Positions 50,035 through 59,218 of a stretch of DNA of 64,000 bases are shown piece after piece. A program made the translations under genes and the position numbers. Each line of letters begins with the position of its first letter. Positions within the stretch are counted from its first letter, which is position 1. Below the pieces are notes generated by a model. The model saw nothing but the letters and a program-made list of their open reading frames with translations. It did no database searches and had not been told where the DNA came from. This stretch comes from Polynucleobacter necessarius (GTDB lineage Bacteria > Pseudomonadota > Gammaproteobacteria > Burkholderiales > Burkholderiaceae). The DNA lies in contig NZ_LT606951.1 in assembly GCF_900095205.1 (NCBI RefSeq), forward strand, positions 1,178,001 to 1,242,000, in the 5' to 3' direction.

Positions 50035-53000
50035 CTAGCGCAAGCTAGCTAAAACCTTTTCTAGGCGCCTTAAGGACATCGGGGTTGGAGTTTTAAGCTC
50101 CTGAGCATATAAAGCGACCCTCAACTCCTCAAGTTGCCAGCGAAAATCGCTTAATGCAGGATCCTCTGTCATTGCATAGGAAGCAGATCCCTTGCTTCCC
50201 TGTAGCAGCTTTTGCCACGGTCGAGCAACCGATTCCCAGTCTTTTTGACATTGCGCATCGCGACTTGGGTTCGATCGTAATTTATCAATCCGCATGGCGA
50301 TCGCTTTTAAATAGCGCGGCACGTGAACTAATTGAGCGTACGGAATTTCAGCCACAAATTTAGGAAATATTAAGCCCTGCATTTGAGTTTGAATATCAGC
50401 ATAGGCACTGGGTGATGCCACCTTTGCACTAGCGATCTTTTTCTGCAAATCTGCGTGGGCTTGCAATGCATTTAAGGCATGACGTGAAATTTCTTGCGCA
50501 ATGAGGGCCAATCTTGGTTTGCCGGCTTGTAGGCGCTCTGCAAATTGTTCTGCATTGACTGGTAGCGCCTCAGACATGAATGCTCGCTCTAGCGCCAGAT
50601 GAAGGATCTGCTCTATCAAACCATCTACTGACCCTACATTAATAAATAGCAAACCTAATTCACGGATGCCAGGCAATTGTTTTTGCAATGCCTTTAACGT
50701 GTCTTTGTTACTTAATGCGAATAAACGTCGTAATCCGAGAGCATGCTGTTTGCGAGCTTCTAACAGATCATCAAAAATCTCAAGATCGCAGTAATCGACA
50801 CGGTCCACTAATGCTGGGTAACTAAATAAGGTTTTATTTCCCTTCTGAATTTCTAATGTCTCAGGTAGCTCGCCAAACTCCCATGTTCGATAACCGCCCT
50901 GCTCTACCATGCGGGCACCGCCTTCGGAAGGTTTCTTATCGCTCAATTTAGAGACGATCTCTACCCCCAACTCCACCTGTGCAGTTTCTTGAGCAATAGC
51001 CTGGAAAGCATTGCGAGCAGTTTCACCATACTCTGAGCGTAAGCGGGCCAAATTTCGTTCTACTTCAAGCTGACGGCCATGCTCGTCAATCAGACGAAAG
51101 TTCATCGATGAGTGCAATGGCAAGGATTCCGGTCTAACATCCGTCCGTTTGATTTCTAGACCGCGTTCTTTGCGGATATCGCCAATTAAGCTATCTAAAA
51201 AATCACCTACGCCAAACTGTTTCGCATCCAGCTGTCGCTCTAGAAAAGACTTGGCATAGTCTGGCAATGGCACACAATGTCGACGCAATTTTTGTGGAAG
51301 AGATTTCAGCAAAAGCAAGACTTTCTCTTCACACATACCAGGGACTAACCATTCACAACGACGGCCATCCACTTGATTTAGTTGAGTCAAAGGGACTACT
51401 AACGTGACTCCATCCTTTGGGCTTCCAGGCTCAAAGTGATACGTCAGGCTAAGTTGCGCACCACCCACCAACATGGTTTTGGGATAACGATCAACAGTGA
51501 TACCTGCGGCTTCATGTCGCATTAAGTCCGCTTTAGCTAGACGAAGTTGACCATCGAGCTCTGCTTCTTGCCCTCTCTCTTTCAATAACCAAGCCTTCAA
51601 ACTCTCGCGACTGCACACTCCTTTAGGAATACGCGACTCATAAAAAGCAAACAGCAAATCATCGTCTACTAATACATCTGGCCGACGAGAACGCTGTTCT
51701 AAGGCTTCGATTTCTTTAATTAGACGACGGTTATGCCAGAAGAAGCCAAATACGTTGGAGTATTTCTTTCTTGCATCTGCTTCGGTCTCCCGTTGAAGCG
51801 CTGGGGTATCCATGCGTCCGAACATTTCTTCCTGCACCAATGCTTGACGAATGAACAGCTCTCTTGCTTCATCTGGATTGTGTGGCTCATAGCGCACGCG
51901 GCGGCCATGATAAATTGGCAAGCCATACAAAGTGCCACGCTCAAAGGCCATCACTTCACCCTGACGGTTATCCCAGAATGGATCGCTCAAGGACTTCATC
52001 AGACGATGTGCTGCAACCCACTCTACCCACTGGGGTTCAATTTTGGCAATGGTGCGCGCATACATGCGATTGGTTTCCTGCAACTCTCCAGCCAAAATCC
52101 AAGCACCCGCCTTTTTGCCAATCGTCGATCCAGGCCAAATGAATGGGCGAATCCCTCGTGCACCAACATACCCCCCGGTCTTACTATTACGATCTTGGGA
52201 TTTTTCATCCTCTTCTTTTTTGGCCACATAACCTAGAAGGCCAGTTAGCAAAGAAAGGTGAACTTGCTTATAGGTTGCAGCCAAACCATTCTCTTTCCAT
52301 CCCCTCTCTCCCAACATCGTATGTAATTGACCATGAACATCACGCCACTCGCGCAAGCGGCGTGGTGAAAGAAATTTACTTTTACACAAATTTTCAAGCT
52401 GACGGTTGCTATGCTTATGTTGCAAAGCGTCTTGATACCAATTCCAAAGTTTGACGAAGCTCAAAAACTCAGAACGCTCATCTGCAAACTGTAAGTGCGC
52501 TTGATCTGCTGCGGCAGACTGATCCATGGGTCGATCTCGCGGATCTTGAGTAGCTAATGCTGAAGCGATAATGGTAATTTCTTTGAGGGCATTCTGCTCT
52601 TTGGCAGCTAATAGCATTCTGCCAATGCGCGGATCTAGCGGTAAGTCTGCTAACTGCCTGCCAATGCTGGTGAGCTTAAAACTGTTATTGATATCTTTAC
52701 CATCCGCTGGCTCCGCCTCATCAAACTCAATCGCACCCAACTCATCTAGGAGCTGGACTCCATCGGCAATAGCCCTTCCCAAGGGTTTATCAATAAATGG
52801 AAAATACTGAATTTTTGGCAGACGCAATGAGCTCATCCGCAGGAGCACTGCTGCTAGTGAACTACGCAATATCTCAGGATCGGTAAATTTAGGACGCCCT
52901 TGATAATCTTGCTCGCTATATAAGCGCACACAAATACCATCCGACACACGACCACAACGGCCTGCTCGTTGATTAGCAGCTGCTTGAGATATCGGCTCTA

Positions 53001-54087
53001 TTTGAAGCTGCTCAACCTTATTTCGATAGGAGTAGCGTTTGACACGGGCCAAGCCACTATCAATGACGTAACGAATATTGGGAACGGTTAATGAGGTTTC
53101 AGCAACGTTAGTTGTCAAAATAATACGGCGGCCATTGCCCGGGCTAAACACTCTTTCTTGTTCTGCAACGGATTGCCGTGCAAAGAGACTCAGAATCTCA
53201 GGATGAAAGCGTTGCTGCAATACATGATCTTTACGCAATGCTTCTGCACAATCACGTATCTCACGTTCACCCGGCAGAAACACCAATACATCACCAACAC
53301 CTGCAGCACCTTCGCGCCATAAATTGGCAATCTCTTCAGTCACCGCATCCGGAATTTCTTTAGCGGTCTTAGATTCTTTCTTGCCATCTGGCTTTGCGTC
53401 TGGCTCTAGCGGCGCGTATCGCTGCTCCACCGGGAACAATCGACCGCTGACCTCAATGACTGGGGCCACTTTGCCATTGATTGCAAAGTGTTCTGCAAAG
53501 CGTTGTGCATCAATAGTTGCTGAAGTGATGATGAGCTTTAGGTCTGGACGCTTAGGGAGTAGTTGGCGCAAGTAACCTAGTAAGAAGTCAATATTGAGAC
53601 TACGTTCATGCGCTTCGTCAATGATGAGTGTGTCGTAAGCCTTTAACTGGGGGTCCCGTTGGGTCTCAGCCAACAGGATGCCATCGGTCATTAACTTAAT
53701 GGAGGTAGTCTTGCCTGTTTTGTCCACAAAGCGCACTTGGTAACCTACATCTTGCCCAATGGGGGATCCCAGCTCTTGGGCGATTCTTTTGGCAGTGGCA
53801 GTTGCTGCAATTCGGCGTGGCTGTGTATGGCCAATCAGCCTGCCACCATTGATAGAGCCTCGGCCAAGGTCCAAACAGATCTTCGGCAATTGGGTGGTCT
53901 TACCTGAACCAGTCTCTCCGCAAACAATCACCACCTGATGACTCTGCAAGGCATCCTTGATCAGTTGACGCTGACCAGAGACAGGTAATTCTTCCGGAAA
54001 GCGAATTTCCAGCCTACGCGAGGTGTTGGAAGCAGGCACAGGCTGAGGCAATGCTTTGGGTTTTTGTTGGTTTATAGACTCTTGCAC
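50035..54087 (-). CDS. hrpA: ATP-dependent RNA helicase HrpA
   Basis: DEAH-box helicase involved in mRNA processing and, in E. coli, rescue of stalled ribosomes. The 1350 residues are full length. Walker A is GETGSGKTTQLPKICLDLG, the DEAH box is LIIDEAHERSLNIDFLLGYL, motif III ITSATIDAQRF and motif VI QRAGRCGRVSDG. The C-terminal half holds the HA2/OB and long DUF3418 regions. It is by far the longest gene in the window and still undamaged, so it is under strong selection. The start faces argA across a 17-base gap. Confidence 0.97.
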   Translation of the reverse strand: MQESINQQKPKALPQPVPASNTSRRLEIRFPEELPVSGQRQLIKDALQSHQVVIVCGETGSGKTTQLPKICLDLGRGSINGGRLIGHTQPRRIAATATAKRIAQELGSPIGQDVGYQVRFVDKTGKTTSIKLMTDGILLAETQRDPQLKAYDTLIIDEAHERSLNIDFLLGYLRQLLPKRPDLKLIITSATIDAQRFAEHFAINGKVAPVIEVSGRLFPVEQRYAPLEPDAKPDGKKESKTAKEIPDAVTEEIANLWREGAAGVGDVLVFLPGEREIRDCAEALRKDHVLQQRFHPEILSLFARQSVAEQERVFSPGNGRRIILTTNVAETSLTVPNIRYVIDSGLARVKRYSYRNKVEQLQIEPISQAAANQRAGRCGRVSDGICVRLYSEQDYQGRPKFTDPEILRSSLAAVLLRMSSLRLPKIQYFPFIDKPLGRAIADGVQLLDELGAIEFDEAEPADGKDINNSFKLTSIGRQLADLPLDPRIGRMLLAAKEQNALKEITIIASALATQDPRDRPMDQSAAADQAHLQFADERSEFLSFVKLWNWYQDALQHKHSNRQLENLCKSKFLSPRRLREWRDVHGQLHTMLGERGWKENGLAATYKQVHLSLLTGLLGYVAKKEEDEKSQDRNSKTGGYVGARGIRPFIWPGSTIGKKAGAWILAGELQETNRMYARTIAKIEPQWVEWVAAHRLMKSLSDPFWDNRQGEVMAFERGTLYGLPIYHGRRVRYEPHNPDEARELFIRQALVQEEMFGRMDTPALQRETEADARKKYSNVFGFFWHNRRLIKEIEALEQRSRRPDVLVDDDLLFAFYESRIPKGVCSRESLKAWLLKERGQEAELDGQLRLAKADLMRHEAAGITVDRYPKTMLVGGAQLSLTYHFEPGSPKDGVTLVVPLTQLNQVDGRRCEWLVPGMCEEKVLLLLKSLPQKLRRHCVPLPDYAKSFLERQLDAKQFGVGDFLDSLIGDIRKERGLEIKRTDVRPESLPLHSSMNFRLIDEHGRQLEVERNLARLRSEYGETARNAFQAIAQETAQVELGVEIVSKLSDKKPSEGGARMVEQGGYRTWEFGELPETLEIQKGNKTLFSYPALVDRVDYCDLEIFDDLLEARKQHALGLRRLFALSNKDTLKALQKQLPGIRELGLLFINVGSVDGLIEQILHLALERAFMSEALPVNAEQFAERLQAGKPRLALIAQEISRHALNALQAHADLQKKIASAKVASPSAYADIQTQMQGLIFPKFVAEIPYAQLVHVPRYLKAIAMRIDKLRSNPSRDAQCQKDWESVARPWQKLLQGSKGSASYAMTEDPALSDFRWQLEELRVALYAQELKTPTPMSLRRLEKVLASLR

Positions 54088-54104
54088 CCTATAATTTTCT
54101 CACT

Positions 54105-55469
54105 ATGCCAACAAATGCACCGAATCAGGCCTCAAGCGCCGAAGAATCTACCTCCAACTTCCCTTTCGTAGGGTGGTTGCGCGATGTTGCGCCCTACATT
54201 CACAGCTTCCGTGAAAAGACCTTTGTCATTGCTTTTGCGGGCGAACTCGTTCAAGAAATCGGCCTAGAAAATCTCATCGAAGATATCGCAATGTTGCATG
54301 CCATGGGTATGCGGATTGTGCTGGTTCACGGCATTCGCCCTCAGATCGAAGAGCAGCTCATGCTCCGTAAAATCAAGAGCAAGTTCGGTAAAAGTGCCAT
54401 ACACAGTTATCGCATTACCGATGCAGCAGCACTGGAGTGCGTTAAAGAAGCTGCTGGTGAACTTCGTCTAGATATTGAGGCGGCATTTAGTCGTGGCTTA
54501 CCGAATACTCCAATGGCAGGTTCACGCATCTCGGTGATTTCTGGAAATTTTGTCACAGCAATGCCAGTAGGAGTCGTTGAAGGCATTGACTACATTCATA
54601 CTGGATTAGTACGTAAGGTCGACTCAGGATCCATCAGAGAGTCCTTAGATAGCAACAAAATCGTTTTGCTCTCTCCTTTAGGTTTTTCTCCTACAGGTCA
54701 AGCATTCAATCTTGCATATGAAGATGTGGCTGTCTCTACTGCTGCCGCGCTAAAAGCTGATAAGTTGATTTTCTTAAGTCCTTATGCTGGTCTTAAAGAT
54801 ACTGAAGGTGACTTCATCACAGAATTATCTATGCCACAGCTACAAGAATATGTAGCGCAAAACAAAGATATGGATGTCGGCATGAAGAGCCTTCTCAATA
54901 TCTCTGGTAGAGCGATTCATGCTGGTGTAAGCCGTGTTCACTTCTTACCATACAATCAAGATGGTGCGCTCTTAGAGGAGCTCTTTACCCATGATGGTAT
55001 TGGCATGATGCTCGCCTCATCAGATATCGAGAACTTACGCGAAGCCTATCAAGATGATGTTGGTGGCATTCTGCAATTAACGATGCCTCTTGAAGAAGAG
55101 GGCATTCTGGCAGCACGCGGTCAAGACGTAATCGAACGTGATATCCAACGCTTCTCAGTGATTGAGCATGATCGCGTACTCTTTGGATGCGCAGCCCTCT
55201 TTCCTTTCCCGAATGGAGTTGGGGAGCTAGCTTGTCTTGCCGTCGATCCGGACGTTCAGGGATCAGGCGATGGTGAGCGCCTTCTCAAGCGTATCGAAAT
55301 GCGCGCTAAACAAGAAGGCATTAAAAAATTATTTGTTCTCACCACGAGAACTGAACATTGGTTCCTAAAACGTGGCTTTAAACGGGCGACGGTGGAAGAC
55401 TTGCCCGAAGAAAGAAAACAAATTTATAACTGGGATCGTAAGTCCATGGTTTTAACTAAAGATCTATAA
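54105..55469 (+). CDS. argA: amino-acid N-acetyltransferase (N-acetylglutamate synthase)
   Basis: First step of arginine biosynthesis, acetylating glutamate. The 454 residues comprise an N-terminal amino-acid-kinase-like domain (about 40-300: IVLVHGIRPQIEEQLMLRKI; LSPLGFSPTGQAFNLAYEDV) and a C-terminal GNAT domain (about 310-454: GVGELACLAVDPDVQGSGDG with the acetyl-CoA loop; WFLKRGFKRATVEDLPEERK). Arginine feedback is usual for this architecture. Divergent from hrpA; intact. Confidence 0.95.
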   Translation: MPTNAPNQASSAEESTSNFPFVGWLRDVAPYIHSFREKTFVIAFAGELVQEIGLENLIEDIAMLHAMGMRIVLVHGIRPQIEEQLMLRKIKSKFGKSAIHSYRITDAAALECVKEAAGELRLDIEAAFSRGLPNTPMAGSRISVISGNFVTAMPVGVVEGIDYIHTGLVRKVDSGSIRESLDSNKIVLLSPLGFSPTGQAFNLAYEDVAVSTAAALKADKLIFLSPYAGLKDTEGDFITELSMPQLQEYVAQNKDMDVGMKSLLNISGRAIHAGVSRVHFLPYNQDGALLEELFTHDGIGMMLASSDIENLREAYQDDVGGILQLTMPLEEEGILAARGQDVIERDIQRFSVIEHDRVLFGCAALFPFPNGVGELACLAVDPDVQGSGDGERLLKRIEMRAKQEGIKKLFVLTTRTEHWFLKRGFKRATVEDLPEERKQIYNWDRKSMVLTKDL

Positions 55470-55502
55470 AGACACATTAGTAATATACGAAAGGCATTAC
55501 AG

Positions 55503-55778
55503 ATGGCACGCATGGTTCAATGCATCAAACTAAATAAAGAAGCCGAAGGAATGGATTTCGCTCCATTACCAGGCGAATTAGGCAAAAAGATTTGGAATCA
55601 AGTTTCTAAAGAGGCTTGGGCAGGATGGTTAAAGCAACAAACTATGCTTATCAATGAAAACCGCCTCAATATGGCAGACCCGCGCGCACGCCAATACCTC
55701 CTCAAGCAAGTAGAAAAGTACTTCTTTGAAGGCGGCGCTGATACAGCCCAGGGCTTTGTGCCACCCCCAGCAGAATAA
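55503..55778 (+). CDS. yggX: oxidative damage protection protein YggX
   Basis: Small cytoplasmic protein linked to Fe(II) trafficking and protection of iron-sulfur proteins. The 91 residues are full length, with the signature [28 protein letters not shown] and [20 protein letters not shown]; the single conserved cysteine is in VQCIKL. It is 33 bases after argA, so probably cotranscribed. Confidence 0.95.
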   Translation: MARMVQCIKLNKEAEGMDFAPLPGELGKKIWNQVSKEAWAGWLKQQTMLINENRLNMADPRARQYLLKQVEKYFFEGGADTAQGFVPPPAE

Positions 55779-55804
55779 ATATTTTTTAATCTTGATTTTG
55801 CTGG

Positions 55805-55833
55805 TTGACAAGCAAAAAAGACAGGCATAGGAT
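55805..55833 (+). promoter_or_regulatory. strong sigma70-type promoter of the candidate RNA
   Basis: TTGACA at 55805-55810 is a perfect -35 box, spaced 17 bases from TAGGAT at 55828-55833 (four of six -10 matches). The expected start of transcription is about 55840. No open reading frame with a ribosome binding site follows, and a terminator lies about 125 bases downstream. Confidence 0.7.
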
Positions 55834-55839
55834 GAAGCC

Positions 55840-55995
55840 GTGGTGAGGCAGTCATAGTGCTCCACACATTGGCGCAAGCCACTAAAAATAAGTGCATCTA
55901 TGCGCTTATAGGCTAAGGAACCTAAATTCTTCCGAGTGCCTGAGCCATGCATACCATGGCAAACAACCCGATGGGCATACCCCGTCGGGTTTTTT
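55840..55995 (+). ncRNA. candidate structured small RNA between yggX and rpiA (possibly 6S RNA)
   Basis: A unit of about 155 bases is bounded by a consensus promoter and a rho-independent terminator. It can fold into a rod: GCCGTGG near the start (55837) pairs with CCATGGC, AGGCA pairs with TGCCT, TGGC-GCAA-GCCA forms a GNRA hairpin, and ATAAGTGCA-TCTA-TGCGCTTAT an apical nine-pair hairpin. Size, rod shape and a neighbouring rpiA are compatible with 6S RNA (ssrS), but I cannot recognise its central-bubble sequence with certainty. No SRP, tmRNA or RNase P signature is seen. Confidence 0.5.
55965..55995 (+). terminator. rho-independent terminator of the candidate RNA
   Basis: AACCCGA and TCGGGTT form a seven-base-pair stem around a GC-rich loop, followed by five more T. 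The T-run favours plus-strand termination. rpiA converges from the other side, ending at 56013. Confidence 0.85.
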
Positions 55996-56012
55996 AATGC
56001 CTAAACCACTAA

Positions 56013-56723
56013 TTAGAATGCGATACGCTCAACGCCTGCAGCATTGCTGACCAACAAAATATTGGCCTTTTCTTTAGCAAATAGTCCAACCGTAATCACG
56101 CCTGCAATTTGATTAATCTGCGCTTCCATGCTGATGGGATCAGCAATCTTCAAGCCAGCAATATCTAAGATCCAACCACCGTTATCGGTTACAAAAGGCT
56201 CACTAGGAGTCTGATCTAAATCAGCGCGGGTATTTTTTGCAGCGCGCAAAGTGACCTTATCACCAAGTTTCTCTAATTCTCGCGTGACTACCCCGCATGA
56301 GAGCGGAATAATTTCCACTGGGAGGGCAAAGTTACCTAGTACCGGCACTTGTTTAGAAGAGTCACAAATACAAATAAATTGCTTTGCCATAGAGGCAATA
56401 ATTTTTTCTCGCGTAAGTGCCCCGCCGCCGCCCTTAATCATGTGCCCCGCGGGATCGATTTCATCAGCACCATCTACATAGGCAGGCAGACCTTGAACAT
56501 CATTGGGGTTAAGAACCTTAAAGCCATGTTTAAGCAAGCGCTCAGTCGTTGCGTTAGAGCTGGAGATAGTTCCAGCAAAATGATCCTTATGGAGTGCTAG
56601 TGCATCAATAAAGCAATTGGCCGTGGATCCAGCGCCAATACCCAAAATCTGACCGGCAGGCAGTTTTAGCACTTCATCTCTAGCTGCTTCACCTACCATC
56701 TGCTTCAATTGATCTTGATTCAT
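56013..56723 (-). CDS. rpiA: ribose-5-phosphate isomerase A
   Basis: Interconverts ribulose-5-phosphate and ribose-5-phosphate in the pentose phosphate pathway. The 236 residues hold AYVDGADEIDPAGHMIKGGG with the catalytic aspartates and the lysine, and the catalytic glutamate region GALTREKIIASMA. The phosphate loop reads GIGAGSTANCFIDAL, where most relatives have GTGSTA and HFI, so two usually conserved positions differ. Divergent from the broken transaldolase gene. Frame intact. Confidence 0.93.
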   Translation of the reverse strand: MNQDQLKQMVGEAARDEVLKLPAGQILGIGAGSTANCFIDALALHKDHFAGTISSSNATTERLLKHGFKVLNPNDVQGLPAYVDGADEIDPAGHMIKGGGGALTREKIIASMAKQFICICDSSKQVPVLGNFALPVEIIPLSCGVVTRELEKLGDKVTLRAAKNTRADLDQTPSEPFVTDNGGWILDIAGLKIADPISMEAQINQIAGVITVGLFAKEKANILLVSNAAGVERIAF

Positions 56724-56821
56724 ATACCTATCAAATCAAATGCCTTTACTGGAACGGAGTAATTATTCCATCTATCATATGATATTCACGAAAAAACCTC
56801 TTTAGAGCACTTAGCAAGCCC

Positions 56822-57801
56822 ATGAACAGTACCCCTTCGACATTCAGTCAACTCGAGCAACCCAAGAAACTCGCCACCGTGGTCGCCGATACCGGCGATT
56901 TTGAGCGCATGCAAGTCTTTCAGCCTCAGGATGCCACCACGAACCCATCTTTGATTCTGAAGGCAGCTTCAGCAAAGTAATTACCAAGATTTAGTACGGT
57001 CTGTAAAGGAAGCGCATCCTGGCATGAGCCCGACCGATTTGGTGAACTACATCTTGGTGGCATTTGGCCTAGAAATTCTGAAAATAGTTCCAGGTCGTGT
57101 TTCCACCGAAGTAGATGCCAGACTCTCTTTTGACACTAAAGCGACAGTAGCCAAAGGCAAAACATTTAATCGCCTTGTACGAGTCCCACGGAATTGATCG
57201 CAAGCGGATTTTAATTAAGTTAGCTGGAACATGGGAAGGCATTGCTGCCGCCAAACAATTAAAGTCAGAAGGCATTCATTGCAATATGACTCTGCTCTTC
57301 TCGCTCGTCCAAGCTGCGGCCTGTGGTGCAGCAAACGCTAAACTCATCTCTCCATTTGTGGGACGTATCACGGATTGGTACAAAGCAAAGCTTGGCGCTA
57401 ATTGGAATGATGCAAGTAATGGCAGCGCAAATGATCCTGGCGTCACTTCAGTGAAGAGAATATTTCATTACTACAAGCACTTTGGCATCCCCACTGAAAT
57501 CATGGGAGCGAGCTTTCACAATACCAACCAGATATTGGAGTTAGCAGGTGTAGATCTACTCACGATTAGCCCTGAACTCCTAGCTGAATTACAAAGCAGC
57601 AATGCTTCTAGTGAGAAAAAGCTAAATGCTAGCAATGCTCAAGCTGCATTAGAGTCAGAAGGCATTATGCCATTAAAGTTAGATGAATCCAGTTTCCGCT
57701 TGCAACTTAATAATGATGCAATGGCCACAGAGAAATTAGCCGAAGGCATTCGGAACTTCTGTATTGATACCGAGAAGTTAGAGGCGTTGTTAGCGAACTA
57801 A
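56822..57801 (+). pseudogene. tal: transaldolase, two frameshifts
   Basis: Transaldolase exchanges three-carbon units in the non-oxidative pentose phosphate pathway. From ATG at 56822 the first piece ([20 protein letters not shown], then [12 protein letters not shown]) stops at 56978. The second frame carries [20 protein letters not shown] and [19 protein letters not shown]. It breaks near 57172, and the third frame (207 residues) carries the Schiff-base lysine in [18 protein letters not shown] and the C-terminal [19 protein letters not shown]. Both indels are needed to rebuild a normal 320-residue enzyme. Confidence 0.92.
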
Positions 57802-57837
57802 TTAAAGCTCTACAGATATTCACAAAGATATGGCATT

Positions 57838-57862
57838 AAAAAACCACCCGAAGGTGGTTTTT
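57838..57862. terminator. bidirectional terminator after tal
   Basis: AAAAACCACC, loop CGAA, GGTGGTTTTT form a ten-base-pair stem with T-runs on both strands. It lies between the convergent transaldolase and Ntn-amidase remnants. Confidence 0.88.
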
Positions 57863-57887
57863 TAATAAAGGAATCTATTAATTCCGA

Positions 57888-59023
57888 TTAATAAAATAAA
57901 TTAAATGCATCAGCACCTGCTTTATCAACAGAATAAGTTGATACAGATTTTATTTGGGTGACATTCTTTAACTTATTCATATCAATCATTGCCCAATTTA
58001 TGGCATTGATTGACTTAAAGACGATTTCCAGATAGATTGCCCATGGTGGTCCATTGAGTGACCTCGCTAGAGGTAGCCTTTGCTTTACCGCCATCGCCAG
58101 CTGAACCAGCAGGATCTACCGTGAGCTCATTCGGTCTATCAAAGTTATTCATAATGTGCGCCAGTAAGTTGATTTGTTCATCGGGCGTTTTTCCTTTTTG
58201 AACATAATTCGAATAAAACGCAGCTTTTACAAAACGGCCTGTAGCAGTTTGTGATGATGGCAAGGCAGTCAGAGCTATACCTGCATTTGCAGTCTGAAGC
58301 TTTAACTTTCCAAGTTGACCAGTATTTTTATTGACATTGTCTTGGGTGTAATTATTCAGATTAGTGAGATGCCAAGGAAACTCTGGCGAATTCGTCATGG
58401 CATTGACAGGATTGTCATAGATATTCTTTTTGTTATTCACAAATTCAATAACTATGCCGTTACCCGCTTTATCAAAAATTGCAAAATGCAATGGTAATGC
58501 TAAGTTACCTAAAAAGCTGTTTTCGGTAACCAAAACTCGGTGTTATGGCTCTGCATAGAAGCTTTAACTTCAGCTACCGTTTTATGATTACCCAAAATCC
58601 ATGTACCAAAATCGTTCACAGACAAGATTTTTGTTGGGTCATTGCCTACAGGAGGTGCAGACGATGGAATCATGGCATTTGCTGAGAAGCTTAAACCTTG
58701 ATCATTCATTCCATCTAACAACAAAGAAAGCTTTGCGCCACCAACCAAGTTTCCAGTCATGGCCAAAATAGCGTATTTAGTGCTAAATACCTTCCCTTGA
58801 GCTCCAGAGGGAGTTATAGACTCCACTTTAGTTGCAGCAGGCATATAGGTTTTAGGTTAGACGGGATTGGCAACGTATAAGGAAGCTCCATAGTTCGACC
58901 ATAATAGCCGTTGCCATTCGCATCTGCAACCATTAGGGCTGTACAGGCAAATGTATTTCCTACAGATGAGAAAACAAGCGAGCTAGCTACTAGTAGGCTT
59001 GCTAAGGATTTGATTTTTTTCAT
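57888..59023 (-). pseudogene. linear amide C-N hydrolase (choloylglycine hydrolase/penicillin acylase family), three frameshifts
   Basis: Ntn hydrolase with a signal peptide (LASLLVASSLVFSSVGNTFA) followed directly by the nucleophile cysteine, CTALMVADANGNGYYGRTME. The frame breaks near 58850, continues as AILAMTGNLVGGAKLSLLLD with GMNDQGLSFSANAM, breaks near 58520, continues as LALPLHFAIFDKAGNGIVIE with NMTNSPEFPWHL-type residues (NAMTNSPEFPWHLTNLNNYT), and breaks again near 58060 before INAINWAMIDMNKLKNVTQI. The expected length is about 370 residues. Such enzymes hydrolyse bile salts, penicillin V or acyl-homoserine lactones; the substrate is unknown. Confidence 0.87.
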
Positions 59024-59218
59024 GTATATAGACCTTGGTGATTAAGCTGAAGATACTAGAGCAGATATTGTTACTATATTTATGCGCCCACTGAATACCT
59101 CTTGCTGAATGAAAAATGCCACCCCAGAGGGTGGGCTTTCGTCAATATTTTGGCAATTAGGGGTAAGAATTGCTATTTGCCCGAAAAGATCCGTCTAGGC
59201 GGGTCTTTTTTGTCAGCG
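59024..59218. other. intergenic region with two hairpins
   Basis: Between two broken genes. CCACCC (59119-59124) and GGGTGG (59129-59134) form a hairpin with ATTTTT following on the minus strand. A second hairpin spans 59184-59211 (AAAAGATCCG against CGGGTCTTTT). Both could terminate minus-strand transcription from the outer-membrane gene upstream. Nothing else is apparent. Confidence 0.55.

Noticed and set aside
51733..52236. A 167-codon plus-strand open frame inside hrpA
   Set aside because: Antisense shadow of hrpA; composition follows the hrpA codons.
54105..55469. argA as a possible pseudogene because it differs from the E. coli enzyme in sequence
   Set aside because: Both domains are complete, in frame and typical of betaproteobacterial N-acetylglutamate synthase.
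55598..55952. Overlapping minus-strand frames of about 100 codons across the end of yggX and the RNA region
   Set aside because: They cross the candidate promoter and RNA stems, overlap yggX antisense and resemble no protein.
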